Assembly: GCA_018713115.1 (NCBI GenBank)
Contig: DVFS01000046.1
Location: forward strand, 1 to 53,727
Reading direction: 5' to 3'
Source: Candidatus Galligastranaerophilus faecipullorum
Lineage (GTDB): Bacteria > Cyanobacteriota > Vampirovibrionia > Gastranaerophilales > Gastranaerophilaceae
Length of the DNA: 53,727 nt
Part shown: positions 40,160-50,040 of the stretch, piece by piece
Numbering within the stretch: the first letter of the stretch is position 1
How the letters are laid out: each line of letters starts with the position of its first letter
Position numbers and translations under genes: made by a program
The notes under the pieces: generated by a model
The model's database searches: none
Told to the model about the DNA's origin: nothing
The model's input: only the letters and a program-made list of their open reading frames with translations

Positions 40160-43100
40160 TTACGCATCCTCCGATGTGTCAAAAACGGCGCATGGTTTTT
40201 GTTCTTTTTCTTTTTTAAATATTCTGGCGGTTTTTGAGCAAGTCATATATAGTTTTATTTTGGCTCTTGTAATTCCCACATAAAGCAGCCTGTAGTTTTC
40301 TTCCAGAATTTCTTTTTTAAGCTGCTGTGCGGATTTTGGCGAAGTTTTAACGGACTGTATAAACTCCGAGTTTTTCTTTAATTTAATATCTTCAAACCTG
40401 AGTCCCAGATTATCGGATGACATCTCGGGAATAAAGACAAAATCAAACTCATCCCCTTTAGCTTTATGAAGTGTCATGATTCTGATTTCGCCGTTATTTG
40501 ACTCTTCCTTAGGCGTAAAAAATCTCACGCTTTTATTTATCCGCCCCGATATTTCATTCATTCTTAAAACCGTATCTTCAAACGTTTTTGCATTTTTATA
40601 TATATTATCCGCGATAGTGTATACCATAGAAACATTTGCAAACTCGAGTGTGTTTTTAAAATAAAAGTCGCCTATTTCAAGTACAAGCTCCATGGGGCTT
40701 GATGCGCGCTTAAGCAGAAAGTATTTTAAATCCCACCACAGGCGGTATTTTGAGCCGTCTTGAGACAGAAAATCATTTGATTGGATAAAATCCAAAATGC
40801 CTGACTCATCTGCATAGATTGGCATTTCAAGCAGTGTTTTGATACTGTTTTGGATATTTTTTTTATTTTTGAAATCGCATATAAAATTAAAAATTGCAAG
40901 GGTTGTTCTAAATACGGGGTTTTCATTAAGTGTTCCGGCAGAGCTTTTTGTTTTTATGGCGCAGCTTTCCATATATTGCGCCCACAGTCCTATTGCCCTG
41001 TTGCTTCTTAAAAGTATGCCTATTGATTTTTCGGGGTATTGTTTTTTGATTTTTTTAATTTCCTCAACCACAAAGGCTTTTTCAAGAGATTCTGTTTCAA
41101 AGAGTTTTAAACAGAGCGCGTCGTTATTGTCAGGGTTTTTGCCCTCAACCGGCTCCATTTTGATTTTTAAAAACGCGTCAGGTGCGGTTTTTAGACCGTT
41201 TTCAATTGTTTTGTTTGCAAAATCAATGATTTTTACCCCGCAGCGCTGGGATTTGTTCATTTCCACATTGCTGTTTTCGCTTATAAATTTTTTAAAGCCT
41301 TCAACATCGGAATTAGAAAATGTTGAAGTTATCGCCTGATTGACATCTCCGCATCTTATTATATTTCCCCATCTGCCCCCGAGGATTTTTATAAGCTCCT
41401 GTTGTACGGGGGAAGAGTCCTGCGCTTCATCTTCAATTATCACACGCGCAAGGTTTTGATAGTATGAGCGAACCTGAGAATTGTTTTTTAGTAATTTAAG
41501 TGCATAAACAAGAAGGTCGTCATAGTCAAGAAAATTATTTTCTTTCATTTCTTTTTGATAGCTTTCAAAAATTCTTTTAAAGCTCGGGCTTTTTATGTTT
41601 TTTATATCTGAATCTATGTCGCTTTTAAACTCGCTTAGAGCCCTTTCGTACAGTTCAACTTTATCGTGGTCAAGTCCTGTTTCAAGCACCGCCCTGCTCA
41701 GGATTTCGCGTCTTTTAATTTCATCTGTTATTTCAAAATCGTTATCAAGATTTACAAAAGTGTAGTTGTTGTTTTCTTTTAAAATCCTGAGTGCAAGCCC
41801 GTGAATAGTTGAAATTTGCGGCATTTCAAGCATATCGGGATATGCTTGTTTTATCCTTTCTTTAAAATTTCTTGCGGCTGATTCCATAAAAGTAAGTACA
41901 AAAATATTCTCGCTTTTAAGGTTTTTTATTATTTCCCCCTCAAGAAGCTTTAAGATAAGTGCAAGCATAATGGTTGTTTTCCCTGAGCCTGCCACGGCGC
42001 TTACCGCCATTTTTCCGCTTTTGTAGTCTAGAACGGCTTTTTGGTCGCTGCGGGGTATGATTTTTGCGGGCGGTTTGTGTGTTAAATGTGTTTCGTTTTT
42101 AAAAAATTTATCAACCGCACCGAAGTTTTCAAGACCCAGAGTGTCATATATGCTTGAATACACATAAACCTTCTCATCTGCACACAGATACAGCTTGTAG
42201 AGAATTCTTGCGGTTCTGTCGAGCGTGAGTTCAAGATTGTCCTCGGGTGTGAATGTTTTTTTATGCCAGTTTTTTTGAAAAACCCATGAGTTGTAAAGCA
42301 TTCCTATATCCTGTTTTATCCAGTCGGAGTTTGAGCAGTCAAGGAGGAATAAATGCTTTGTGCAAATTTCATTGTCTATAAGTTTTTGCGCAGTTGCAAT
42401 GATTATTGAATCCTCGGGTATTTCATCTTCGCTCAGGGGATTTTCCGAGATAATCGTGTTTTCGAGCTGTTCTATGAGTTTTATTTTTTCAAAATTGTTT
42501 GAGAATACTTCTTCAAAGTCGCCTATCTGCTTTGCAAGTTTATTGAGTTTTAAAATTGAACTCTGATTTTGTATGGTTTTTTCTATATATTTTGTGCAAA
42601 TTTCATAAAGCTGCACGCTTAAGGGTTTGTCTTTCAGGGTGTCCGTAAAGTCCAGAAATTCTTTTGTTTTCTCGCATTTAATTTCGTTTAAATATTCTTT
42701 GATATTTTTTTTGTATTCATAATTTGCGATTATGTATCCGTTTGTTATTTCAAGTGTTTCATCATTGCGAGGTTTTATAATTTCAAGGAGAATGTTTTTT
42801 AAGGCAAAGGGGCTTATGGGACAATCGGGCGAGTTAATCATTTTTAAAATTTCAACCGCTGCGGCAACTGTCGGATTCTGGTTCAGTTTTTCACTGCCCG
42901 AGAGAAAAAATACATTCTGTTTGATTTTTTTAAAACAATGACGCAGATACTCGTCTGTCACAGGTGTTACAAGCGCGATATCAGAGGGCTTGATTCCTGA
43001 TTTAATAAGTTTTTGAATTTTATTGACGGCGCCTGTTATCATCTCGTCGCGCCGTATAAAACTTTCGCTCTCCGTGCTGCCGGATGAAAAAGCTTTTTTA

Positions 43101-43933
43101 TTTTTAACCGTGTAAAATACTTCAAGGGCTGTTTTTTCATTGGGACAGCTTGCTCTTAAATCAACAGCTTTTTCTCCGAGGAATTCTTCAAAATTAATGT
43201 GCGCCGCGCTTAAATACCCGAGTCTTGAGGAACCGCAGGGGTCTTGGGCGATAATAAATTCTTTTATTTCTTTTTTTATGAATTTTAAATATTCAAATAC
43301 GGCAGGAGTTATCTCGTCCCCGTCATCTAAAATTACCGCACGGTATGGGTTTTTGGTATTTTTGTAAATATATTCAAAAAGGCTCACCTGTCTTAAGTAG
43401 TCAAATGCCCTTAACTCAAGTGTTTTGAGTTTGTATTGTTTAAGCGCCTGACGTACTTCATCTCTGTATGATTCGTTTAAAATTTCTTCCTTTTCCCTTA
43501 TTTCATTGTCTTCAAGCGCGTTTTGAACAATAAGGGAGTATCTTCTTAAAAGCTGGTGGAGAAGATTTATTTTGGAATTGTATCCCTTAAATTCCACGTT
43601 TTTTATACAGTTTTTAAAAATATACTGTGATACTTCAAGTCCGCACATGTTTGCAAAAACGGCAGGATGAGGAAAGTTTATGTTGTTTTCGATGAGCGGC
43701 CAGTTTTTTTCTATAAAACTTCTTGCAAGCCCGAAAAAACTGAATATATTCAGATTTCCGATATTCCCTTCGGGCGAGAGTTTTTTTATTTTTTCGGTGA
43801 AATTCTTCTTTTTCCTGCCGTTTTGAACAAGCACAAGGATTTCATCGGCACAGAACCCTCTGTCTTTAAGTTCAATGTATTTTTGAGCCAGAATGTCGGT
43901 TTTATTTGAATTTATTGTGGAAAAAATTATCAT
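40160..43933 (-). CDS. Tandem SF1 helicase: decayed N-terminal half fused to an active UvrD/AddA-type half
   Basis: A 1257-residue protein. The C-terminal half has all SF1A motifs: Q-like RSDQKAVLDY (628), I AVAGSGKTT (646), STIHGLALRIL (708), II VIIEDEAQDSSPVQ (831), III GDVNQAI (862), V IMTLHKAKGDEFDFVFIPE (1152), VI YRLLYVGITRAKIKLYM (1214). The N-terminal half repeats the same order in worn form: IIFSTINSNKTDIL at motif I without the lysine-rich P-loop, IFSFFGLARSFIE (63), LDDGDEITPAVFEYL at motif II (202), IIATAQKLIDNE with HLFLLD at motif V, and RILYKLYLCADEKVYVYSS at motif VI. RecC and AddB halves are decayed in this way. ATGA overlap with priA. Confidence 0.85.
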   Translation of the reverse strand: MIIFSTINSNKTDILAQKYIELKDRGFCADEILVLVQNGRKKKNFTEKIKKLSPEGNIGNLNIFSFFGLARSFIEKNWPLIENNINFPHPAVFANMCGLEVSQYIFKNCIKNVEFKGYNSKINLLHQLLRRYSLIVQNALEDNEIREKEEILNESYRDEVRQALKQYKLKTLELRAFDYLRQVSLFEYIYKNTKNPYRAVILDDGDEITPAVFEYLKFIKKEIKEFIIAQDPCGSSRLGYLSAAHINFEEFLGEKAVDLRASCPNEKTALEVFYTVKNKKAFSSGSTESESFIRRDEMITGAVNKIQKLIKSGIKPSDIALVTPVTDEYLRHCFKKIKQNVFFLSGSEKLNQNPTVAAAVEILKMINSPDCPISPFALKNILLEIIKPRNDETLEITNGYIIANYEYKKNIKEYLNEIKCEKTKEFLDFTDTLKDKPLSVQLYEICTKYIEKTIQNQSSILKLNKLAKQIGDFEEVFSNNFEKIKLIEQLENTIISENPLSEDEIPEDSIIIATAQKLIDNEICTKHLFLLDCSNSDWIKQDIGMLYNSWVFQKNWHKKTFTPEDNLELTLDRTARILYKLYLCADEKVYVYSSIYDTLGLENFGAVDKFFKNETHLTHKPPAKIIPRSDQKAVLDYKSGKMAVSAVAGSGKTTIMLALILKLLEGEIIKNLKSENIFVLTFMESAARNFKERIKQAYPDMLEMPQISTIHGLALRILKENNNYTFVNLDNDFEITDEIKRREILSRAVLETGLDHDKVELYERALSEFKSDIDSDIKNIKSPSFKRIFESYQKEMKENNFLDYDDLLVYALKLLKNNSQVRSYYQNLARVIIEDEAQDSSPVQQELIKILGGRWGNIIRCGDVNQAITSTFSNSDVEGFKKFISENSNVEMNKSQRCGVKIIDFANKTIENGLKTAPDAFLKIKMEPVEGKNPDNNDALCLKLFETESLEKAFVVEEIKKIKKQYPEKSIGILLRSNRAIGLWAQYMESCAIKTKSSAGTLNENPVFRTTLAIFNFICDFKNKKNIQNSIKTLLEMPIYADESGILDFIQSNDFLSQDGSKYRLWWDLKYFLLKRASSPMELVLEIGDFYFKNTLEFANVSMVYTIADNIYKNAKTFEDTVLRMNEISGRINKSVRFFTPKEESNNGEIRIMTLHKAKGDEFDFVFIPEMSSDNLGLRFEDIKLKKNSEFIQSVKTSPKSAQQLKKEILEENYRLLYVGITRAKIKLYMTCSKTARIFKKEKEQKPCAVFDTSEDA

Positions 43934-45948
43934 AAAATGTCGCTCGGGTCTACATCGGTTATCATTTTTATGTCGTTTGGCAGAATTATTTTTCTTAAAA
44001 ATCCCAGAACCGTATCGTGCCCTTTTTGTTCAAGTTTGTTTTTAATAAGTATATTATAGCGCCACTCTCCTCTTATCTTGCCTATAACGCAGGGGGTCGG
44101 GCCGAGAACTATTATTCTTTCATCAAGAGAGAGTTTTTTTATGTAGTTTTCAAGATGCGTTGTAATTTCAAGGCAGGCATGCTCGGCTTTAAATTCTTCT
44201 TTTGAGCTTATAATTATTCTTATTATCTTTGAATACGGCGGATAGTCGTACTCTTGTCTTAATTCTTTTTCTTTTTCAAAAAAGCTTATATAGTCCTGCT
44301 CTTTTGCTTTTTGCAAAAACAGGTTTTGAGGGTTGTATGTTTGAAAAATAACTTTTCCTTTGTGCCCTCCTCTGCCCGAGCGTCCCGCAACCTGGGTTAA
44401 AAGTGAAAAACCGCGCTCGGAGCTTCGATAATCAGGCAGATTAAAACTTAAATCCGCATTTATGACACCCACAAGCGTTACATTTGGGTTATCGAGACCT
44501 TTGGCTATCATTTGTGTGCCGATAAGGATGTTTATCCCGCCGTTTTGAAATTTTTGCAGAATTTCTATATGCTCGTTTTTTTTATTGAGGCTGTCGCTGT
44601 CAAGGCGCGCAACGCTCATCCCTTCAAATATTTTTTTTGCAATTTCTTCCACTCTTTGCGAGCCGGTGCCGAAGTTTTCAAGTTCTTCACTTCCGCAGTT
44701 TTCACATTTCGGGTGTTTGACTTCGTACCCGCAGTAGTGGCAGCGCCAGGAGTTTGTCTGTGAGTGATAAATCAGCGGTATTGCGCATTTTTTGCACTCC
44801 AGTACCTGTGCGCATTCCATACATTGTGTATAAGTTGAAAAACCGCGCCTGTTTATAAGGAAAATTACCTGTTCACCGCGCTCTATCGTTTCTTTTGTTC
44901 TGTTTATAAGGGTTCTTGAAAATATTCCCAGATTGCCGTCGATTCTTTCGCTTTTCATATCAACAATACTGACATCGGGCAGCTGTGCATTGTTGTATCT
45001 GTTTTTAAGCTCGAAAAGCGAATTTGTATTCTGTGCCTCCCAGAAGCTTTCAACATCGGGCGTTGCGCTTCCCGAGATTATTTTTGCACCGTGAAGCTTT
45101 GCAAGTTCTTTTGCCACATGTTTTGCACAGTATCTGGGATTTGGCATTGTTTGTTTGTAGCTTGTATCATGCTCTTCGTCAATTATTATGAGCCCGAGGT
45201 TTTTAATTGGTGCAAATACAGCCGAGCGTGCGCCGAAGAGTATTTTTATTTCATTCTGTCTTAGTTTTTGCCAGACGCTGTATTTTTCCGCTTCCGATAT
45301 CGATGAATGCCAGATTGCAACTTTATCGGCTCCGAAACGCTTTATGGTGCGCATGGTAAGCTGCGATACAAGTGCTATTTCGGGCGCCATAAAAAGAACG
45401 TTTTTACCCTCTTTTATAGTGTCTTCTATAAGCTTAAAATAAATTTCCGTTTTGCCCGAGCCTGTAATGCCGTACAACAGAGAGTTTGGCGCATTAACAT
45501 GCTTTATTTCCTCATAGACTTTTTGCTGTTCGGGGCTTAGTTTGTGCTCTTTGTTTTCTTCGTTTTTTTGAAGAGCGGCGTTTTCTTTTCTTGGTTTTCT
45601 GTAATTTTTAACGTTTTTTTCAAAAAATTTCTGTGGGAGTGCGGTTTTTAAAACCGTAGGAAGGTCGCAAAAATAATAGTTTGCAACCCATTCGAGCAGC
45701 TTTAGATATTCAAGCGTAAAAAGCGGCTCCGTATCAAGAATTTCATCTATGTATTTAGCCTTTATTCCCTCTTCAAGATAGTTTGAGAATCCCGCGATGT
45801 AGCCTTTTATTTTCCTTTTCGGGCCGAAAGGCACGCTCACGGGCTGGCCGATTTTTATATCGGAGCGCATACTGTCGGGTATTAAATAGCTGAAAGTTTT
45901 AGTCCCGAGTTTTGCAACATCTGTAAGAACAAGGGCGTATTTATACAT
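43930..45948 (-). CDS. priA: PriA, replication restart helicase
   Basis: A 672-residue SF2 helicase. The N-terminal DNA-binding domain (GQPVSVPFGPKRKIKGYIAG) is followed by Walker A YGITGSGKTEIYFKL, DEEH in LIIIDEEHDTSYKQ, and eight zinc cysteines between about residues 380 and 425 (CMECAQVLECKKC, CHYCGYEV, CENCGS). Later motifs are GTQMIAKGLDNPNVTLVGV and QVAGRSGRGGHKGKV. It reloads the replisome at stalled forks. It sits just upstream of the recombination-type helicase. Confidence 0.97.
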   Translation of the reverse strand: MYKYALVLTDVAKLGTKTFSYLIPDSMRSDIKIGQPVSVPFGPKRKIKGYIAGFSNYLEEGIKAKYIDEILDTEPLFTLEYLKLLEWVANYYFCDLPTVLKTALPQKFFEKNVKNYRKPRKENAALQKNEENKEHKLSPEQQKVYEEIKHVNAPNSLLYGITGSGKTEIYFKLIEDTIKEGKNVLFMAPEIALVSQLTMRTIKRFGADKVAIWHSSISEAEKYSVWQKLRQNEIKILFGARSAVFAPIKNLGLIIIDEEHDTSYKQTMPNPRYCAKHVAKELAKLHGAKIISGSATPDVESFWEAQNTNSLFELKNRYNNAQLPDVSIVDMKSERIDGNLGIFSRTLINRTKETIERGEQVIFLINRRGFSTYTQCMECAQVLECKKCAIPLIYHSQTNSWRCHYCGYEVKHPKCENCGSEELENFGTGSQRVEEIAKKIFEGMSVARLDSDSLNKKNEHIEILQKFQNGGINILIGTQMIAKGLDNPNVTLVGVINADLSFNLPDYRSSERGFSLLTQVAGRSGRGGHKGKVIFQTYNPQNLFLQKAKEQDYISFFEKEKELRQEYDYPPYSKIIRIIISSKEEFKAEHACLEITTHLENYIKKLSLDERIIVLGPTPCVIGKIRGEWRYNILIKNKLEQKGHDTVLGFLRKIILPNDIKMITDVDPSDIL

Positions 45949-45949
45949 T

Positions 45950-46318
45950 TTAGAGCAGTTTCTCCGGAATATTTTTCAGATTTAAGTCAATTGTGTCAAA
46001 AATTGTTTTCTGCACAAACGTTCCGCCCGTGAAGTCGCTGTTGGCGGGTAAGATTTTTATACTTGAAGTGTTTGCACCTTCTTTAGATATGGTTGCAATG
46101 TATTGTTTATTTGAATTGAGAAAAAGGATGTAGCCGCTTTTTGACTGCATTTCCGCCACTTCAAACTGCCCTGTTGAATTAAGTGCGCTGAGAGTCAGCA
46201 TATAAAGTTTGTCCGCACCCAGAGGATAATTTTTATAACAGCTTGAAAGCAGGGACTCATCCGCAAATGCGCTCTGTGATAAAAATATTGCACCAAGAAT
46301 TAAAATAAATTTTTTCAT
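45950..46318 (-). CDS. Small secreted protein, unknown function
   Basis: A 122-residue protein with a clear signal peptide (MKKFILILGAIFLSQSAFA, cleaved before DES). The mature domain is about 100 residues with short strands (GYILFLNSNKQYIATISKE) and one Cys in SSCYKNY. It overlaps the polA stop by 1 nt and ends 1 nt before priA, so it is translated inside a DNA replication operon although exported. No family recognised. Confidence 0.75.
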   Translation of the reverse strand: MKKFILILGAIFLSQSAFADESLLSSCYKNYPLGADKLYMLTLSALNSTGQFEVAEMQSKSGYILFLNSNKQYIATISKEGANTSSIKILPANSDFTGGTFVQKTIFDTIDLNLKNIPEKLL

Positions 46319-48987
46319 TATTCCCCCTCTCTCCAGGTTTTGGCATATTTTGTATCAACTCTCAGAGGCACCTTTAGCGGCTGATTAAGCTCCATTGCTT
46401 CAACGGTTAAGTTTTTAATCTCTTCAAGTTCTTCTTTTGGCACTTCAAGTACAAGTTCGTCGTGCACCTGAAGAATGATTTTTGATTTATAATCTTTAAG
46501 TTCATTATGCAATTTAACCATTGCCATTTTTATTAAATCGGCGCTTGTGCCCTGAAGAGGCGCATTTATTGCGGCCCTTTGCGCAAATTCACGTATTTTT
46601 GCGTTTCTGGAGTTAAGCTCGGCGCCAAGGTACCGCTTTCTGCCATACAGTGTTTCGACATAACCTTCCTGATGAGCCGCAATAAGTGTATTGTTGATGT
46701 AGGTGTTGATTTTCGGGTATGTGGCAAAATATTTGTCTATAAATTCCTGTGCCTCAAAAGGTGTAATACCGAGTGCGGATGATAAACCGTAGCGTGTTTG
46801 ACCGTATATCAAGCCAAAGTTTACGGCTTTTGCCTTTCTTCTCATTTCTTTTGTAACTTCATCTTTGCTTACTTCAAAGATTTTTGATGCCGTGATAAGG
46901 TGTATATCCTCATTGTTTTTAAATGCGTTAATAAGGACTTCATCACCCGAAAAATGCGCAAGCAGGCGAAGTTCGATTTGAGAGTAGTCTGCCGAAAAAA
47001 TTACCGAGTTTTCTCTGTCCTGCGGTACAAAAGCCGCTCTTATGCGGTTGGAGAATTCCGTCCTTACGGGAATGTTTTGAAGATTGGGGTCAGAGCTTGA
47101 AAGCCTGCCTGTCGTTGTCACAATTTGATTAAAATGAGTGTGGATTTTTCCGTCATCTTTTGTAAGTTTAGGCAGATTGTCAATGTATGTGGTTTTAAGC
47201 TTCATAAGCTGTCTGTGACCTAAGATGTCGCGCGCTATTTGATATTGTTCGGCAAGTTCGTCAAGAATTTTGGCAGAGGTGGAAAACCCTGTTTTGTTCT
47301 TTTTGCCGGGTTTGATTTTTAATACGTTAAAAAGCACTTCCGATACTTGTTTTGGCGAATTAATATTAAAGGTTGTGCCTGCCTGTGTGTAGATTTTTTC
47401 TTCAAAATCAAGGATTTTTTTATCTATTTCAACACTCAATGTTTTAAGATAACCTATATCAAGGCATACACCCGTATCTTCAATATCTTTAAGAACATAT
47501 GCCAGAGGCAGTTCGACTTCGCTTGTGAGTTTTTTTTCTTTTTCATTGAGCGAGTTTTTGTAAAATTCATGCAGTTTAAGAAGATTTCTTGTGAGCTTAT
47601 ATCCGTCATTTTCATCGGGCATGAAATTAAGGTAGTTTTGAATCTGCGAAACTAAATCATGTTTTCTTGAAGAGTCTTTTATGTAGCTTGAGAGCATAAC
47701 GTCTTCAATGACACCTTTCGGGTTGATATAGTTAAGTTCGCTTTTTATGTCATATATGACTTTTTTTATGTTTTCGTTATCAAGAACTTTTGAAACAAGC
47801 GGATCGTCTTTCCTTAAAAGTGCACAGCTGTTGTTGTGCGCCACAAAAAGAGAGTTTGGCATGGCGGGTAAAATAGCGGATAGTGCAATAACTTCACCTT
47901 CTTTGATATTTTCTAAAAATTTTCGCGCCTCGTCTTCCTGTGTTATTTTAATAACATCTTCTTCCCTGTTTTCTTCCGCAGCAGAGAAAAGTCCCAGCTG
48001 GATATTTGTATTGTCTTCTTGAATTTTTACAAAAGTTTCTTCCTTTGCATTGTTGTCATTACAGCTTGTTACAAAAGGGTTTAGAAGTTTATCGAGATTT
48101 TTAACAAAGCTGTAAAACTGCACCTTTTGAAAGAAGTCGCTCACCGCTTGTTTATCAGGTATTTCAAGGCATGTTTTTGAAAAGTCAAAGTCTATGTCTA
48201 CATCTTTTTTTATTGTTGCCAGAAACTGCGACAGATAAGCCATTTCTTTTTGTTCGGCAAGTTTTTCTTTTATTGCTTTTTTGGTTATGTTTTCAATATT
48301 TTCATATATGTTATCAAGGTCTTTATATTCTTCAAGCAGCCATACGGCGGTTTTTGCACCTATGCCTTTAACACCCGGGATGTTGTCCGAGGTATCGCCG
48401 CAAAGTGCCTTATAATCCACAACCTGCGCAGGTTCAACCCCGAGATTTTCTTTTACCTGTTCCCAATCGTAGCTGTTTAAAACACCTTTCTGCGGAATTA
48501 AAACTTTAATCTGCCCTTCTTTATCGACAAGCTGGAAGCTGTCTTTATCGCCCGTCAGAATGTATGTATCATGCCCCAGTTTTTTTGCACGGCTTGCTAT
48601 TGTTCCTATAATGTCATCGCCTTCAAATCCCTCTTTTGTACAAATGGGGATATTGAGCGCTCTGAGTCCTTCCATAATAAGCCCCAGCTGCGAGCGCAGG
48701 GTGTCGGGCATGGTTTGTCTGTTGGCTTTATAGTTTTCGTATTTTTCAAGCCTGAAAGTATGTCTTGAAACATCAAAGGCAACGGCTATGGAGTTTGGTT
48801 TAATATTTTTCCCGCCTTTAGAGGAAGATGAAAGCAGGTCAAAAATTGCTTTAAAAAACCCGTAAATTGCCCAGGTGGGCTGATGGTCGGTTGTCTGCAT
48901 ATTTGTTCTTTCAAGTGCAAAAAACATCCTGAAAGCAAGAGCATGACCGTCAATTAAAATAAGTGTTTTTTTATCCTTGCTCCTCAT
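46318..48987 (-). CDS. polA: DNA polymerase I
   Basis: An 889-residue protein. The 5'-3' exonuclease domain (residues 1-290) has LILIDGHALAFRMFFAL, the Asp pair in FEGDDIIGTIA and TGDKDSFQLVD, and GVKGIGAKTA. The middle 3'-5' domain lacks the metal-binding Asp-x-Glu (IALSAILPAMPNS replaces it), so proofreading is probably absent. The polymerase is complete: motif A FSADYSQIELRLLAHFSGD, motif B KAVNFGLIYG, motif C LQVHDELVLEVP. A GAGGA site precedes the start. Confidence 0.97.
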   Translation of the reverse strand: MRSKDKKTLILIDGHALAFRMFFALERTNMQTTDHQPTWAIYGFFKAIFDLLSSSSKGGKNIKPNSIAVAFDVSRHTFRLEKYENYKANRQTMPDTLRSQLGLIMEGLRALNIPICTKEGFEGDDIIGTIASRAKKLGHDTYILTGDKDSFQLVDKEGQIKVLIPQKGVLNSYDWEQVKENLGVEPAQVVDYKALCGDTSDNIPGVKGIGAKTAVWLLEEYKDLDNIYENIENITKKAIKEKLAEQKEMAYLSQFLATIKKDVDIDFDFSKTCLEIPDKQAVSDFFQKVQFYSFVKNLDKLLNPFVTSCNDNNAKEETFVKIQEDNTNIQLGLFSAAEENREEDVIKITQEDEARKFLENIKEGEVIALSAILPAMPNSLFVAHNNSCALLRKDDPLVSKVLDNENIKKVIYDIKSELNYINPKGVIEDVMLSSYIKDSSRKHDLVSQIQNYLNFMPDENDGYKLTRNLLKLHEFYKNSLNEKEKKLTSEVELPLAYVLKDIEDTGVCLDIGYLKTLSVEIDKKILDFEEKIYTQAGTTFNINSPKQVSEVLFNVLKIKPGKKNKTGFSTSAKILDELAEQYQIARDILGHRQLMKLKTTYIDNLPKLTKDDGKIHTHFNQIVTTTGRLSSSDPNLQNIPVRTEFSNRIRAAFVPQDRENSVIFSADYSQIELRLLAHFSGDEVLINAFKNNEDIHLITASKIFEVSKDEVTKEMRRKAKAVNFGLIYGQTRYGLSSALGITPFEAQEFIDKYFATYPKINTYINNTLIAAHQEGYVETLYGRKRYLGAELNSRNAKIREFAQRAAINAPLQGTSADLIKMAMVKLHNELKDYKSKIILQVHDELVLEVPKEELEEIKNLTVEAMELNQPLKVPLRVDTKYAKTWREGE

Positions 48988-49029
48988 TTATCCTCGCTTT
49001 TTATCCCGGCAGTTTAATTATATTTTACC

Positions 49030-50040
49030 CTAAAAATCATCCTTTGTGATAAGTTTTACGTTATTTAAAATTGTTATTTCGTAAGGATTCGGATCCTGTG
49101 CGGGCATGAGCGAATTTACCCATTCCATTGTAATCGGAAACCCGGGAAGAAGCGGCATTTCGAGCTTATCCCACGGGATGGGCTCGCCCGTTTCGGGATT
49201 ATTTTTAGGGAAATTCTGCTCCCATTGTTCATCGATTAGAGGTTTTTTGTCGTTTATTTCGTTTTCGATTTTGTCTTTGATTGTATCTTCTATATCACTT
49301 GAAGCTGTGCAATCCGTTGCGTTTGCACTGAATATTCTTAAATAACCTGCCACATTGGTATCAATCTTTGGCGTACAGGATTTTGAAAGGTCAAATTTTG
49401 TTTCGTTTGCGCATATAAGGTGGTAGTTTTTTGTGCCTACCGTCCTGAGAGTTGTTGCGCTGTCTGCTTTACAGCCAATGTCTGACCATATGTAATTATT
49501 GTTTTTATCTTTTGTACCCGCAAATATGAAATAGCCCCATGAGCCTTCTTTTGTTTTAATTTTAAATTCGCTGCCCTTTTTGTCTGTCATTATGTTATTG
49601 AGGGTAATGATGTCGCCAGATTTTTTGTCTTTTTCAACCTGCTGTGTTGTCTGCGCATAAGAATTTGCTTCAATTCTCACTCCGCCCACACCTGCAAAAC
49701 GCAAAAAGTATGTCGGGTTCATAAGCTTTGCGCTGATTTTAACTTTAAATATTCCGTTGCCCTCATCTTTGTATTCACTTGATACCAGCTGCGCGTCTTT
49801 TGTGGTGTCAAATTTTGATTTATACAGGTTAAAAAGTTCTTCACTTTCATCAACGAGCGAGTCTTTATATCTTGCGACGCTTGCAAGGGCTGTAGTTTCA
49901 ACGGCCCTTTGCAGTTTTACGCGATTTAGCGTAATGTATGCCATATCTATGCCAAACGCGCAGAAAGCAAGGAAAGCGACACAAAAAACCGCTACCATAA
50001 TCGATATATCAGCTCTTTTTTTCTCAGGGCGCAGGGGCAT
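49030..50040 (-). CDS. TadG-like Flp pilus-associated protein
   Basis: A 336-residue protein. Residues about 9-50 match the TadE/G N-terminal pattern: a basic start, the membrane helix ISIMVAVFCVAFLAFCAFGI, and then DMAYITLNRVKLQRAVETTA and LASVA. The remainder is extracytoplasmic. The start at 50040 follows GGAGGAGATA; a longer reading from 50106 includes the end of the preceding gene. It overlaps the TadE-like gene by 17 nt. The rest of the Tad machinery (tadA, rcpA) is not in the window. Confidence 0.75.
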   Translation of the reverse strand: MPLRPEKKRADISIMVAVFCVAFLAFCAFGIDMAYITLNRVKLQRAVETTALASVARYKDSLVDESEELFNLYKSKFDTTKDAQLVSSEYKDEGNGIFKVKISAKLMNPTYFLRFAGVGGVRIEANSYAQTTQQVEKDKKSGDIITLNNIMTDKKGSEFKIKTKEGSWGYFIFAGTKDKNNNYIWSDIGCKADSATTLRTVGTKNYHLICANETKFDLSKSCTPKIDTNVAGYLRIFSANATDCTASSDIEDTIKDKIENEINDKKPLIDEQWEQNFPKNNPETGEPIPWDKLEMPLLPGFPITMEWVNSLMPAQDPNPYEITILNNVKLITKDDF

